Source: Spirosoma foliorum (GTDB lineage Bacteria; Bacteroidota; Bacteroidia; Cytophagales; Spirosomataceae). Taken from it: a stretch of 64,000 nt of DNA. Positions 35,446 through 43,483 of the stretch are shown here, in pieces; the stretch's first letter is position 1, and the number at the start of each line of letters is the position of its first letter. The stretch lies in assembly GCF_014117325.1 (NCBI RefSeq), contig NZ_CP059732.1:7195001-7259000 (forward strand), read 5' to 3'. A program made the translations under genes and the position numbers. The notes beneath the pieces were generated by a model. That model saw nothing but the letters and a program-made list of their open reading frames with translations. It was not told the DNA's origin and ran no database searches.

Positions 35446-36378
35446 GTTTAGGGTTCGATTCGCCAACTCGTCAATCATTGCCGGGACCTCCGGTTCTCCT
35501 TTAAAAAAGGTACCCCGTTTACCTCTCGTTAACGCCCAACGGTGCAGCCAGGAGATGCCGCCTTTTCCATAAAAATGATCGACCGATTGATAAGCGTTGT
35601 CAGTTAATGCATGCTCCAGCGACACAAACGTATATCCCTGCTGCTTGAGCCCTGCCAGCAATTCACCCAGAAAATCGGCGTTGATCGTGTTGGCATGCAG
35701 TAGCAATGTCTGCGAAATCTGCCGATTGAAAAGGGAATCGCTCTGAGCTTCGTAATAAGCCACGCAGTTGAGCATATACGCCACGTACTGCTTACCAACC
35801 TGAGTGGCTAACGTAGTGTCGCCCAGGAGTATCGCATTATCGTAAGCGCCCGAAAATAACCAGTCCGAATTGTCGATAGTGACAGGCGCTTCCAGATAAC
35901 CTCGCTGTTGCAGAAAATGCTCCAGTGAATCTTTTTTTGCCTGTGTATCGCCTTTGCGTAGGTAAGGGTGTCTGAAATAGCGGAAGGGTTTGCCTCGCTG
36001 TTGAACAAGGTTCTTCACAATTTGCTCACCATCAATGATATCCTCTTTTGACTCGCTAAACGAAATGAGATTGTAGTCTTTATGGGCAAGTGTATGATTT
36101 CCTAATTCAAAGCTAGCATCGAGCCATAGTTTTAATAGGTTGATCTGGCTTGAATCGGGTTGATGATTGGCCAGTAACGAATTGCCGATAACAAATCCAA
36201 TTGCCGGAACCTGAAACGTTGTACAGTGCGAAAGTAGTTTTTTCGTTAACTGTAATCGGCCTGACGGGGATCGATAAACCTTCGATACAGTCGGCAGATC
36301 ATCAATGGTAATGGCTATTTTTTTCTGTGCCTGTGCCGTATAGGCTAGAAAAAGTATCAGAATGATCAATAGGCGCAT
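35431..36378 (-). CDS. Secreted polysaccharide deacetylase-family protein
   Basis: A 315-residue protein with a signal peptide (MRLLIILILFLAYTAQAQ) and a NodB-type carbohydrate esterase domain. Motif 1 is ITIDDLP near residue 24, motif 2 ELGNHTLAHKD near residue 91 (the HxxxH metal ligands), and motif 3 RYFRHPYLRKG near residue 134. Such enzymes remove N- or O-acetyl groups from wall or exopolysaccharides. The C-terminal 60 residues (HFYGKGGISWLHRW...) extend beyond the domain. It ends 15 bases inside the convergent SDR gene. Confidence 0.85.
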   Translation of the reverse strand: MRLLIILILFLAYTAQAQKKIAITIDDLPTVSKVYRSPSGRLQLTKKLLSHCTTFQVPAIGFVIGNSLLANHQPDSSQINLLKLWLDASFELGNHTLAHKDYNLISFSESKEDIIDGEQIVKNLVQQRGKPFRYFRHPYLRKGDTQAKKDSLEHFLQQRGYLEAPVTIDNSDWLFSGAYDNAILLGDTTLATQVGKQYVAYMLNCVAYYEAQSDSLFNRQISQTLLLHANTINADFLGELLAGLKQQGYTFVSLEHALTDNAYQSVDHFYGKGGISWLHRWALTRGKRGTFFKGEPEVPAMIDELANRTLNLPSR

Positions 36379-36391
36379 GGGCTGAAGCAGG

Positions 36392-36811
36392 CTAAGAACT
36401 GTATTGGCTCAACCACTCTTCTTCTTTCGCCCGCATCTGGGCCGCTTCTTCATCGGTTTTGTCGTAGTAGCCGCATAGATGAAGCAGGCCGTGAGCCAAC
36501 ACGCGTCGCATTTCCTGCTCAGACGATACGCCTAGTTGGGCAGCATTGTCGGCAACTCGCTCGACACTGACGAAAATATCGCCTTCGATTTTATCATCTT
36601 CCTCGCTCTGATCGAACGTAATGATGTCGGTATAATAGTCGTGCTGAAGGTAGTCGCGGTTAACTTGTAGCACATGCTCATCGGAGCAGAAAATATAGTT
36701 TAAGTCTCCCACGGCAAAGCCTTCCCGCTCAACCTGTTGCTTCAGCCACTGGCGGGTTACTTGCTTCTTCGGAAGCTTATAAGGCACATCTTCATTAAAA
36801 AAGCGAATCAT
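36392..36811 (-). CDS. ybeY: Endoribonuclease YbeY (rRNA maturation)
   Basis: A 139-residue metalloprotein of the UPF0054 family. The metal motif HGLLHLCGYYDKTDEE lies near residue 106. The canonical form is HGxLHLxGxDH, so the third His is replaced in the YYDK stretch, as seems common in this phylum. Upstream, LQHDYYTDIITFDQ is a typical family block. YbeY takes part in 16S rRNA 3'-end processing and ribosome quality control. It lies 13 bases upstream of the deacetylase start on the same strand, an operon-like spacing with no obvious functional link. Confidence 0.9.
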   Translation of the reverse strand: MIRFFNEDVPYKLPKKQVTRQWLKQQVEREGFAVGDLNYIFCSDEHVLQVNRDYLQHDYYTDIITFDQSEEDDKIEGDIFVSVERVADNAAQLGVSSEQEMRRVLAHGLLHLCGYYDKTDEEAAQMRAKEEEWLSQYSS

Positions 36812-36869
36812 AAAGTCGGACTATCAATCATTTATGTAAAAGATTGAAGGGCAAAATTAAGGCGATTGG

Positions 36870-37391
36870 TCAAATTAATTTCGTTAGGTCAGGCCAAACG
36901 TATCGATAAGCTTCTGATGAGCCTCCATCTGCGGTTTCGTGCGTAACCAATTCCCGATTGACTCCGCCCAGGTGCGCATAGAATTTTTGAGCACTGGTAT
37001 TTTGCTTCAATACCCACAAATAGAAACCTGATTGGGGGTTTTTCGTGTAGACCCACCGCGCTGCCGATTTGATCAGAATAGTGCCAATTCCCTGGCCTTT
37101 CTGCTCGGCCTGAACGTGCAAGTTGTCGAGTAGGGCTCCGTAAACAGGATCTTCGTCGGCATACGTACAGGAAAAGCCACAAACTAAACCTGCCGATTCG
37201 GCTACGATAATGTGCTGATTTGGCTTAGGTTGACTCAGCCGACTGTGCCAGGTTTTACGTCTATTTTCAAGTACGGGACCATCTAAAAACTCATCTCTCC
37301 AAATACCTCTGTAGTTTTGCTGCCAACTAAGGCTATGCAGTTGAGCAATCTGCTCGGCATCGGTAGGAGTAGCTTCTCGATAAGTAATCAT
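36870..37391 (-). CDS. GNAT-family N-acetyltransferase
   Basis: A 173-residue GNAT protein. The N-terminus is ITYREATPTDAEQIAQLHSL. The acetyl-CoA motif A is LLDNLHVQAEQKGQGIGTIL, near residues 89-108, with QKGQGIG as the pyrophosphate loop. The C-terminal part is FYLWVLKQNTSAQKFYAHLG. This arrangement resembles amino-group acetyltransferases of the RimI/phosphinothricin type, but the substrate is unknown. It is divergent from the oxidoreductase gene with a spacer of about 70 bases. Confidence 0.88.
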   Translation of the reverse strand: MITYREATPTDAEQIAQLHSLSWQQNYRGIWRDEFLDGPVLENRRKTWHSRLSQPKPNQHIIVAESAGLVCGFSCTYADEDPVYGALLDNLHVQAEQKGQGIGTILIKSAARWVYTKNPQSGFYLWVLKQNTSAQKFYAHLGGVNRELVTHETADGGSSEAYRYVWPDLTKLI

Positions 37392-37459
37392 AGCCCCGTT
37401 AAACGTAGTTGGGCAAAGATAAAAAGCCCGGTATTGGTTTACGAATTCACCCTACAATT

Positions 37460-38503
37460 ATGAATCAGTCTATGAAAGCAATTTATCTCGAAGGCATTCA
37501 CCAACCTGTTCAACTGATTGATGCGCCAGTTCCTACAGCTGGCCCAGGTGAGGTACTGATCAAACTGCAAGCCGCTTCCCTGAATCATCGGGATGTATTC
37601 GTGCAGCAGGGGTTATATCCGGGAATCAAATTGCCAGTTATTCTGGGTTCTGATGGGGCCGGTGTCGTTGTTGATACGGGCGAAGGTGTCGATTCAGATT
37701 GGCAGGGTCAGGCAGTTATTATCAATCCAGCCATGAATTGGGGCGATAATCCGAAGTTCTACGGTGCTGATTTTCAGATTCTGGGCATGCCTACCAACGG
37801 TACTTTTGCCGATTTTGTAGTTGTCAGCAGTCGATATATCCATCACAAACCGCAGCATCTGACCTTCGAGCAGGCGGCTGCATTGCCGCTGGCTGGTTTA
37901 ACGGCATGGCGAGCACTCATGACAAAAGCGGGGTTGAATCAGCGTGGTGGGAATGAGCCAGAAAAGGTATTGATTACGGGTATTGGTGGAGGTGCCGCCT
38001 TGTATGCCTTGCAATTTGCCGTAGCCGTTGGGGCCGAAGTCTGGGTTACGTCGGGTTCTGATGAAAAGTTAGAAAAAGCGAAAGAAATCGGTGCCACGGG
38101 CGGAGTCAATTATCGTCAGGACGACTGGCATAAAACTTTATTGACGCAAGTTGGAGCTGGAAAAAGTGGCTACTTCGATGTTATCATTGATAGTGCAGGT
38201 GGATCTGGTTTCGCTAAACTCATTGATGTGGCAGCTCCGGGCGGACGGATTGCTTTCTTTGGCGGAACAACAGGCGCTATTACCAACATTAGTCCCCCCA
38301 AAGTATTTTTCAAACAACTTTCCATTTTCGGGACTACGATGGGTACCGAAAGCGAGTTTGCCGACATGATTAAGTTGGTAAATGATCAGCAGATTGTGCC
38401 CGTTTTAGACGAGGTTTTCCCGCTTGCTGCTATCGAAACGGCTATGACTAAAATGGAGACGGGCAAGCAATTCGGTAAAATTATTCTCTCAATAGATAGC
38501 TAA
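37460..38503 (+). CDS. Medium-chain dehydrogenase, quinone oxidoreductase-like (zinc-free)
   Basis: A 347-residue MDR-superfamily enzyme. The N-terminal GroES-like domain has GEVLIKLQAASLNHRDVFV and ILGSDGAGVV. The cysteine cluster that binds structural zinc in alcohol dehydrogenases is absent, and the catalytic-zinc Cys is replaced by Asn-His in SLNHRD. The nucleotide loop is GIGGGAALYALQFA near residue 176. Together these indicate an NADPH-dependent quinone reductase or enoyl reductase-like enzyme. The start is the ATG 37460 (MNQSMKAIYL), with the ATG 37472 as an alternative. Confidence 0.87.
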   Translation: MNQSMKAIYLEGIHQPVQLIDAPVPTAGPGEVLIKLQAASLNHRDVFVQQGLYPGIKLPVILGSDGAGVVVDTGEGVDSDWQGQAVIINPAMNWGDNPKFYGADFQILGMPTNGTFADFVVVSSRYIHHKPQHLTFEQAAALPLAGLTAWRALMTKAGLNQRGGNEPEKVLITGIGGGAALYALQFAVAVGAEVWVTSGSDEKLEKAKEIGATGGVNYRQDDWHKTLLTQVGAGKSGYFDVIIDSAGGSGFAKLIDVAAPGGRIAFFGGTTGAITNISPPKVFFKQLSIFGTTMGTESEFADMIKLVNDQQIVPVLDEVFPLAAIETAMTKMETGKQFGKIILSIDS

Positions 38504-38581
38504 TCGGTTACCATATTAACGTAAGGTTAACAGATGTACCTATTTATTCGAAAATTCAGCAGTAATATTTTCTCAAATCGA

Positions 38582-38610
38582 AGTTATCCACAATCAACAT
38601 GTGGATAACT
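38582..38610. promoter_or_regulatory. Inverted pair of perfect DnaA-box sequences upstream of bioF
   Basis: TTATCCACA (38584-38592) and its inverse TGTGGATAA (38600-38608) each match the DnaA box TTATNCACA exactly and lie 7 bases apart. The dyad extends to 11 bp (AGTTATCCACA/TGTGGATAACT). A third, one-mismatch box, TTACACACA, follows at 38617. It could be a DnaA-binding cluster, an operator for bioFD, or a simple hairpin. Confidence 0.55.
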
Positions 38611-38674
38611 AACGACTTACACACATTTTCGTAATTAGCCCTTTAAAACAACTCATCATTCAATAGGGACGATT

Positions 38675-38682
38675 TACCTTTG
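38675..38682 (+). promoter_or_regulatory. -7 box of the bioF promoter
   Basis: TACCTTTG is identical to the his promoter box and, as there, stands four bases before the ATG. Transcription would then start at or beside the start codon. No TTTG is seen at the -33 spacing. Confidence 0.55.
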
Positions 38683-38686
38683 TAGC

Positions 38687-39853
38687 ATGGCTACATTGAT
38701 GCACTCAGTTGCCCAGCTAGTATCAGAACGATTAGCAGTTTATAAACATAGAGGCCTGCTTCGTCAACTCCGAACAGCCGATGGTTTAGTTGATTTTTGC
38801 TCGAACGATTACCTGGGTTTTGCCCGGTCGGCCGAACTGAAAGCGGCTATCCAAAAAATGGATAAAGCACAGAAACGTGCTCGTATTGGCGCTACAGGAT
38901 CGCGGTTATTGGCCGGGCAAACTACCCTGGCTAATGTGGTTGAAGAAGAACTAGCTCGATTTTACGGTACCGAAGCCGCGTTGATTTTCAATTCGGGTTA
39001 TGATGCCAATCTGGGTTTACTGTCCTGCCTACCCCGAAAAGGAGACACCCTTCTGACCGACGAGCTAATTCACGCCAGTATGATTGATGGCGCTCGGCTC
39101 AGCTATGCAACCCGCCATCGCTTTCGACATAATGACTTACAGGATCTGGAAGATAAACTTAAACAGACGAATGAGTCTCCATTAGAAGGGCAGGTGTTTG
39201 TAGCAGTTGAATCCATTTACTCAATGGATGGCGATGCGGCCCCTTTGTGTGAAATAGCCGACCTCTGTGACCGTTATCACGCGGCTTTGATTGTCGATGA
39301 AGCCCACGCAACGGGTCTTTATGGGTCAAATGGAGAAGGTTTAGTGGCGGCATTGGGTTTGCAGGATCGAGTGTTTGCCCGGGTTCATACATTCGGGAAA
39401 GCGTTGGGCGTTCATGGAGCTGCCGTGGTTGGACCAACTGTTCTGCGAGACTACCTCATTAATTTTGCCCGTCCATTCATTTATACAACAGCCTTACCGC
39501 CCCACAGCCTGCTCGCTATCCGTTGTGCACATGTGTATGTAACAACAAATACTGCAAACCGGACTCAGTTGTATAAGCGGCTTACGTATTTCCGCCAGCG
39601 TGTCAGCGAATTGTTGCCGGATGCTACCTGGACAAACAGTCAATCGCCGATACGATGCTTGCTTGTTCCCGGAAACGACAGTGCTCGTTATGTGGCAAGC
39701 GAGGCTCAGGCCATTGGCTTAGATGTGCGGGCTATTTTAAGTCCAACCGTTCCAGTTGGTCAGGAGCGGTTGCGGCTGTGTATTCATTCCTTTAATACGA
39801 ACGAAGAAATTGACCAGCTATTAACGATTTTACAAAAGACCTTATTGGGCTAA
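38687..39853 (+). CDS. bioF: 8-amino-7-oxononanoate synthase (or closely related alpha-oxoamine synthase)
   Basis: A 388-residue PLP enzyme joining a pimeloyl thioester with alanine in biotin synthesis. The N-terminal VDFCSNDYLGFARSAEL is typical. GSRLLAGQTTL lies near residue 71 and the aldehyde-contact Asp in VDEAHATGLYG near residue 205. The PLP lysine is in HTFGKALGVHGAAVVG near residue 236. Assignment to BioF rather than a serine or glycine C-acyltransferase rests on bioD following 19 bases later. A DnaA-box-like dyad and a TACCTTTG box lie upstream. Confidence 0.92.
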   Translation: MATLMHSVAQLVSERLAVYKHRGLLRQLRTADGLVDFCSNDYLGFARSAELKAAIQKMDKAQKRARIGATGSRLLAGQTTLANVVEEELARFYGTEAALIFNSGYDANLGLLSCLPRKGDTLLTDELIHASMIDGARLSYATRHRFRHNDLQDLEDKLKQTNESPLEGQVFVAVESIYSMDGDAAPLCEIADLCDRYHAALIVDEAHATGLYGSNGEGLVAALGLQDRVFARVHTFGKALGVHGAAVVGPTVLRDYLINFARPFIYTTALPPHSLLAIRCAHVYVTTNTANRTQLYKRLTYFRQRVSELLPDATWTNSQSPIRCLLVPGNDSARYVASEAQAIGLDVRAILSPTVPVGQERLRLCIHSFNTNEEIDQLLTILQKTLLG

Positions 39854-39872
39854 CTCAACGGATAAATTTACC

Positions 39873-40493
39873 ATGTCGCATCAAATCATTGTTGCCGGAA
39901 TTGGCACAGAAATAGGGAAAACGGTTGCATCAGCCGTATTGGTAGAAGCCCTGAAAGCCGATTACTGGAAACCCATTCAATCAGGGGAATTGACAAATTC
40001 TGATACGGATGTTGTGCGCGGATTGGTCAGCAATCCGACCTCTCAGTTTCATCCAGAAGCCTATCGATTGACACAACCCCTATCTCCACATGCTGCTGCC
40101 GAGATAGACGGAGTGACAATTGATTTAACCGAAATCATTTTACCCGAAACAGACCAAAATCTGATTATCGAGCTGGCTGGGGGATTAATGGTGCCGCTGA
40201 ATAACCATGATCTAACTATTGATCTGGTGAAGAACCTAGGCTTGCCCGTTATCCTGGTTTCCCGAAATTATCTGGGCAGTATTAACCACACCCTTCTATC
40301 GGTCGAAGCCTGCCGAAGTCGGAATATTCCACTGTTGGGCATTCTGTTCAACGGGCCAACCGTTGAGGCTACCGAATCATTTATTCTGTCGTACACTGGA
40401 TTGCCTTGCCTTGGACGAATAGGGCAGGAGGAGGTTATGAATAAAGAGGTTATTCTAAAGTATGCTTCCTTACTAAGCCAGATAGACCTATAA
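39873..40493 (+). CDS. bioD: Dethiobiotin synthetase
   Basis: A 206-residue P-loop enzyme closing the ureido ring of dethiobiotin with ATP and CO2. The P-loop GIGTEIGKTVAS is at residues 9-20. The DAPA-binding block is YWKPIQSGEL near residue 31, and ELAGGLMVPLN near residue 101 is the conserved acidic/Gly block. Length is slightly short but within family range. bioA and bioB are not in this window. The stop codon lies within a 15-bp hairpin that probably ends the operon. Confidence 0.94.
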   Translation: MSHQIIVAGIGTEIGKTVASAVLVEALKADYWKPIQSGELTNSDTDVVRGLVSNPTSQFHPEAYRLTQPLSPHAAAEIDGVTIDLTEIILPETDQNLIIELAGGLMVPLNNHDLTIDLVKNLGLPVILVSRNYLGSINHTLLSVEACRSRNIPLLGILFNGPTVEATESFILSYTGLPCLGRIGQEEVMNKEVILKYASLLSQIDL

Positions 40494-40516
40494 GGTTTGG
40501 GAAACCTTATAGGTCT
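40484..40516. repeat. Hairpin AGACCTATAAGGTTT spanning the bioD stop
   Basis: AGACCTATAAGGTTT (40484-40498) pairs exactly with 40502-40516 across three bases. It includes the bioD stop codon (TAA, 40491-40493). Palindromes with this wording recur in related genomes to my knowledge. It probably also limits read-through into the convergent gene. Confidence 0.8.
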
Positions 40517-40521
40517 GAAAG

Positions 40522-41343
40522 TCACCAGGTTTTTATCAGCTCATCGAATCGCTCTAAGAGAAATTTAGCGGTTGGTCCCGGATTACCGTCGCCAACTGTC
40601 AGTTCGCCAATCTGAACAATAGGAAGCACTTTCTTGGTCGAACTAGTTGTAAAGGCTTCGCTGGCGTCATAAAGTTCGGAGAGTAATACCGGCCGCTCTT
40701 CGATCTGAAAGTCGTTTTGCGCTAATTGAAGGATTGTTCGGCGGGTAATGCCGTGCAGAATATGCCGATTGGGCGTTATCAGGCGATCGCCTTTCACGAT
40801 AAAGAAATTGCTTCGGCTCAGCTCACTGATTTCTCCGCCTTTCTGATACAATAGATCGGAAGCGCCAGCCGATTTAATGGCTTGGGCCATTAAAATCACC
40901 CGTTTATAGTCCGTGCTTTTCACTTCGGCCATCTCCCGAACATATTCGTCCAGAATTACCTTAATGCCCTTCTCGTATTGAATTGGTGGCACTGGATGAA
41001 TTGATTCGGTCAGAATAAGCAGATTTGGGCGCTCAATCGAAATGCTATCAGCCGAGTAACCGCCTGTCATTACAAACCGGAAGGCTACATCAACGCCACC
41101 GCTGCGCTCAATCAAATCCAGTAAGATGGCGTAAGTTTCATCTTTGCCAATCGGTAGAGGCAGGTGCATCCGGGAGGCAGAATTCTGGAATCGCTCCCAA
41201 TACCAATCCCACTGAAAAGGACGCCCGTTGTAGGTCAGGAAATAATCGAATAAACCATAGCCCCGAAGTAGGCTAAGATCCGTAACCCCGACAGCCAACT
41301 GGTCGGTAGGAGCGATAGTACCGTTGAAATAACCGTAATGCAT
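40522..41343 (-). CDS. Class IV aminotransferase (4-amino-4-deoxychorismate lyase or D-amino acid/branched-chain type)
   Basis: A 273-residue PLP enzyme of fold type IV. Blocks are the N-terminal YFNGTIAPTDQLAVGVTDLS, RGYGLFDYFLTYNGRPF, the candidate PLP lysine in EVKSTDYKRV near residue 160, and ELSRSNFFIVKGDRLITP near residue 191. The SRSNFFIV stretch matches the family's SSSNIF motif. Members include PabC, DAAT and IlvE, and sequence alone does not decide. I start at ATG 41343 (MHYGYFNG), since frame extension upstream would translate the inverted repeat at 41428. It converges on bioD. Confidence 0.8.
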   Translation of the reverse strand: MHYGYFNGTIAPTDQLAVGVTDLSLLRGYGLFDYFLTYNGRPFQWDWYWERFQNSASRMHLPLPIGKDETYAILLDLIERSGGVDVAFRFVMTGGYSADSISIERPNLLILTESIHPVPPIQYEKGIKVILDEYVREMAEVKSTDYKRVILMAQAIKSAGASDLLYQKGGEISELSRSNFFIVKGDRLITPNRHILHGITRRTILQLAQNDFQIEERPVLLSELYDASEAFTTSSTKKVLPIVQIGELTVGDGNPGPTAKFLLERFDELIKTW

Positions 41344-41427
41344 ACATGTAGCGTTGGACTTCCTGACCTCAAAGATAGGGCAAACAGGCTTACTATTCCC
41401 TTTGTAGAGCATAGAGAATAATAGCCC

Positions 41428-41511
41428 GTTTGTCATTTCGACCGTAGGGAGAAATCTCAACTTTAACTAATGAGAAAGTTGAGATTTCTCCCTACAGTCG
41501 AAATGACAAAC
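41428..41511. repeat. 37-bp inverted repeat (TTTGTCATTTCGAC family)
   Basis: 41428-41464 and 41475-41511 are complementary at 36 of 37 positions with a 10-base loop. The wording GTCATTTCGAC...GGGAGAAATCTC is one I know from many Bacteroidota intergenic regions. It separates malate synthase from the class IV aminotransferase gene, both on the minus strand. Confidence 0.9.
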
Positions 41512-41549
41512 GTAAGCTTAGATTTTTCCATTGAAGGATGTGCGTAACT

Positions 41550-43436
41550 TCAACATATGAAATCGAGGTTTTCTGTGATGCGAGTACCCTGGTTGATTAG
41601 CGTATCCATGTATAAACGGATTCGCTGCTTCGCTATAGCCAGATCGGTATTGTTGAGGTTGATGTTCAGTAAATCAATAAACCAAGGGGGCTTAACCTCA
41701 CTTACCATATACACATCGGCAATTTCACGAGCTATGGGTAGCGTGGTGGTTTTCGATGCGTCGTAGACATCCTTGTTGGCGGCTTTCAGTAGTTTGTCAT
41801 ATTCCTGATCTAATAATTTTTGATACAACGCTTCCGAAAATACAGCTCCGGCTTTTGTGCCCGTCTCTAGGTCATCCTCCGTAAGAATAGCCCCCTTATG
41901 CATCCACTCCCAGAGAATACTCAACCGGATTTCCCCCGTGGCCATATCCTCCATCAGATACAGAATATCATCGTTGCCGAAGAAATCGGCGGGTTTCAGG
42001 GCTGCTGCCTGCATCCCCTGACCAAAGGCATTACCATATTGTAGAGCAACACTCAACAGATTCCGCGCACCCCGAATGTCGGTAGGAGCGGGTTCGATGA
42101 GAATTAGCCCATCGGCATCCTGCTGGGTATACGTAAGTCGTGGAAATTCGCGGCCTAACTGATTGGCAGCACCAATTTTTTCCCAAACAGGTCGCACAAT
42201 TTGGACCATTTTCCAGTGGGCAACCCATTTACCACTGGCACCTTCGCGCTGTTCGCGTTCGGCACCGGCCACGGCTTTTTTCATGCTGGCCGAAACGCCT
42301 TCTTCGGAACCAACAGGTATGTTAGGTTCCATACCGCCCTGCCAAAGCGCGAAATTACCGTTTTTGTCGGGCGTATTGACGGCCCGTCGGACGCGGTCTT
42401 CATAATTACGCATGTAGCCATAGGTCATGGTAATGGCTTCAATATTCGGGTTGATAAAGGTTTTATCCCACGCCATCGCGTCCGATACGCTATTGATATA
42501 ATCCCAGCGACCCGTGTTGAAACCCACAAAATGCTTACCGAGAACGGCCCGAATTTCCATTAATTGATGGGTAGCTTCGAGCTGCTCAACAAGTACATAG
42601 ACCTTTATCGCACCAATTTCGAGGCCAACATGATTTTCCAGAGCGCTCAATAGCTCATTCCAAACGCCAGCTTCTTCGGCGGTCTGGATTTTCGGTAGAT
42701 ATAATACGATAGATGACCCCGCTTCCTGTAGCGCCTTATAATTATTGACGACATAAAGTGTGGCATCGACAATAGAAGCGGCTATTGCCACGCCATTTGC
42801 ATCGCGAATATGCCGATCATCGAGGTGAAGGCCGCGCGCCCGAAATATCTTGGTGGTAAAATCAAGCTGGGTTTTCCAGTCGGCAATTGTTTCTCGCCCT
42901 AAAAAGGATTTTGCCCATCGATTCATTTCCGAAGCTACCTGTTCAGCCACTTTTAGAAACAGCGGGTCTTTGTGAATGGCCAGTTTCAGGTTTCGCTGAT
43001 TATCAAGCGACATGGTGGTGATTTGTCCGAGGGCATCTTCACCATCGAACATCCAGCCATCGGCACCCGAAAGTAGGGCATAAGCCACATTCCGGATACT
43101 ATTTTCGACCGGGGCATTCGGCTTGGCCGCTGGGCCTGTTCCCTGAATCCACTGCCGTTGTAAATCAGCAGGGATAACAGCTCCGTCAAAATTTCCGTTG
43201 CGAGCATCCTGAACGGTGATAGCCGTTCCGGGAATCGTACTCGCTGCATCAAGAAAATTGATTCTTGTCTGACTTTGCTGACGCGTTGCTCTTCGTTGCA
43301 TGCGCGTAGCCATAACGTCTTTAATGCGGGTATTAAAGTGGGCTAGGGCAGACAATGCCGTAAGGGCTTCGGTAGTATATACATCCTTGTAGATGTCCTG
43401 TAAATTATCCCGAATGCTAATGGCTTGGTCGTTCAT
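41550..43436 (-). CDS. aceB: Malate synthase (divergent, long form)
   Basis: A 628-residue protein recognisable as malate synthase, which condenses glyoxylate and acetyl-CoA in the glyoxylate shunt. Conserved blocks in order are RARGLHLDDRHI near residue 205, LVEQLEATHQLMEIRAVLG with the metal-binding Glu, GFNTGRWDYI near residue 311, WQGGMEPNIPV near 369, and LMEDMATGEIR with the catalytic Asp near 514. It is about 100 residues longer than typical malate synthase A and shorter than malate synthase G. Isocitrate lyase is not in the window. Start ATG 43436; a TTG nine bases upstream is not preferred. Confidence 0.85.
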   Translation of the reverse strand: MNDQAISIRDNLQDIYKDVYTTEALTALSALAHFNTRIKDVMATRMQRRATRQQSQTRINFLDAASTIPGTAITVQDARNGNFDGAVIPADLQRQWIQGTGPAAKPNAPVENSIRNVAYALLSGADGWMFDGEDALGQITTMSLDNQRNLKLAIHKDPLFLKVAEQVASEMNRWAKSFLGRETIADWKTQLDFTTKIFRARGLHLDDRHIRDANGVAIAASIVDATLYVVNNYKALQEAGSSIVLYLPKIQTAEEAGVWNELLSALENHVGLEIGAIKVYVLVEQLEATHQLMEIRAVLGKHFVGFNTGRWDYINSVSDAMAWDKTFINPNIEAITMTYGYMRNYEDRVRRAVNTPDKNGNFALWQGGMEPNIPVGSEEGVSASMKKAVAGAEREQREGASGKWVAHWKMVQIVRPVWEKIGAANQLGREFPRLTYTQQDADGLILIEPAPTDIRGARNLLSVALQYGNAFGQGMQAAALKPADFFGNDDILYLMEDMATGEIRLSILWEWMHKGAILTEDDLETGTKAGAVFSEALYQKLLDQEYDKLLKAANKDVYDASKTTTLPIAREIADVYMVSEVKPPWFIDLLNINLNNTDLAIAKQRIRLYMDTLINQGTRITENLDFIC

Positions 43437-43483
43437 ACGTCTCAATCTACAGTTTAATTAAGGGTTCGGTTAAAACCATCAAC

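Noticed and set aside
38582..38625. Chromosomal replication origin at the DnaA-box cluster
   Set aside because: Only two perfect boxes and one near-match are present, dnaA is not nearby, and rRNA and fusA orientation would be head-on to forks leaving this site. Kept only as a possible DnaA-binding or regulatory site.
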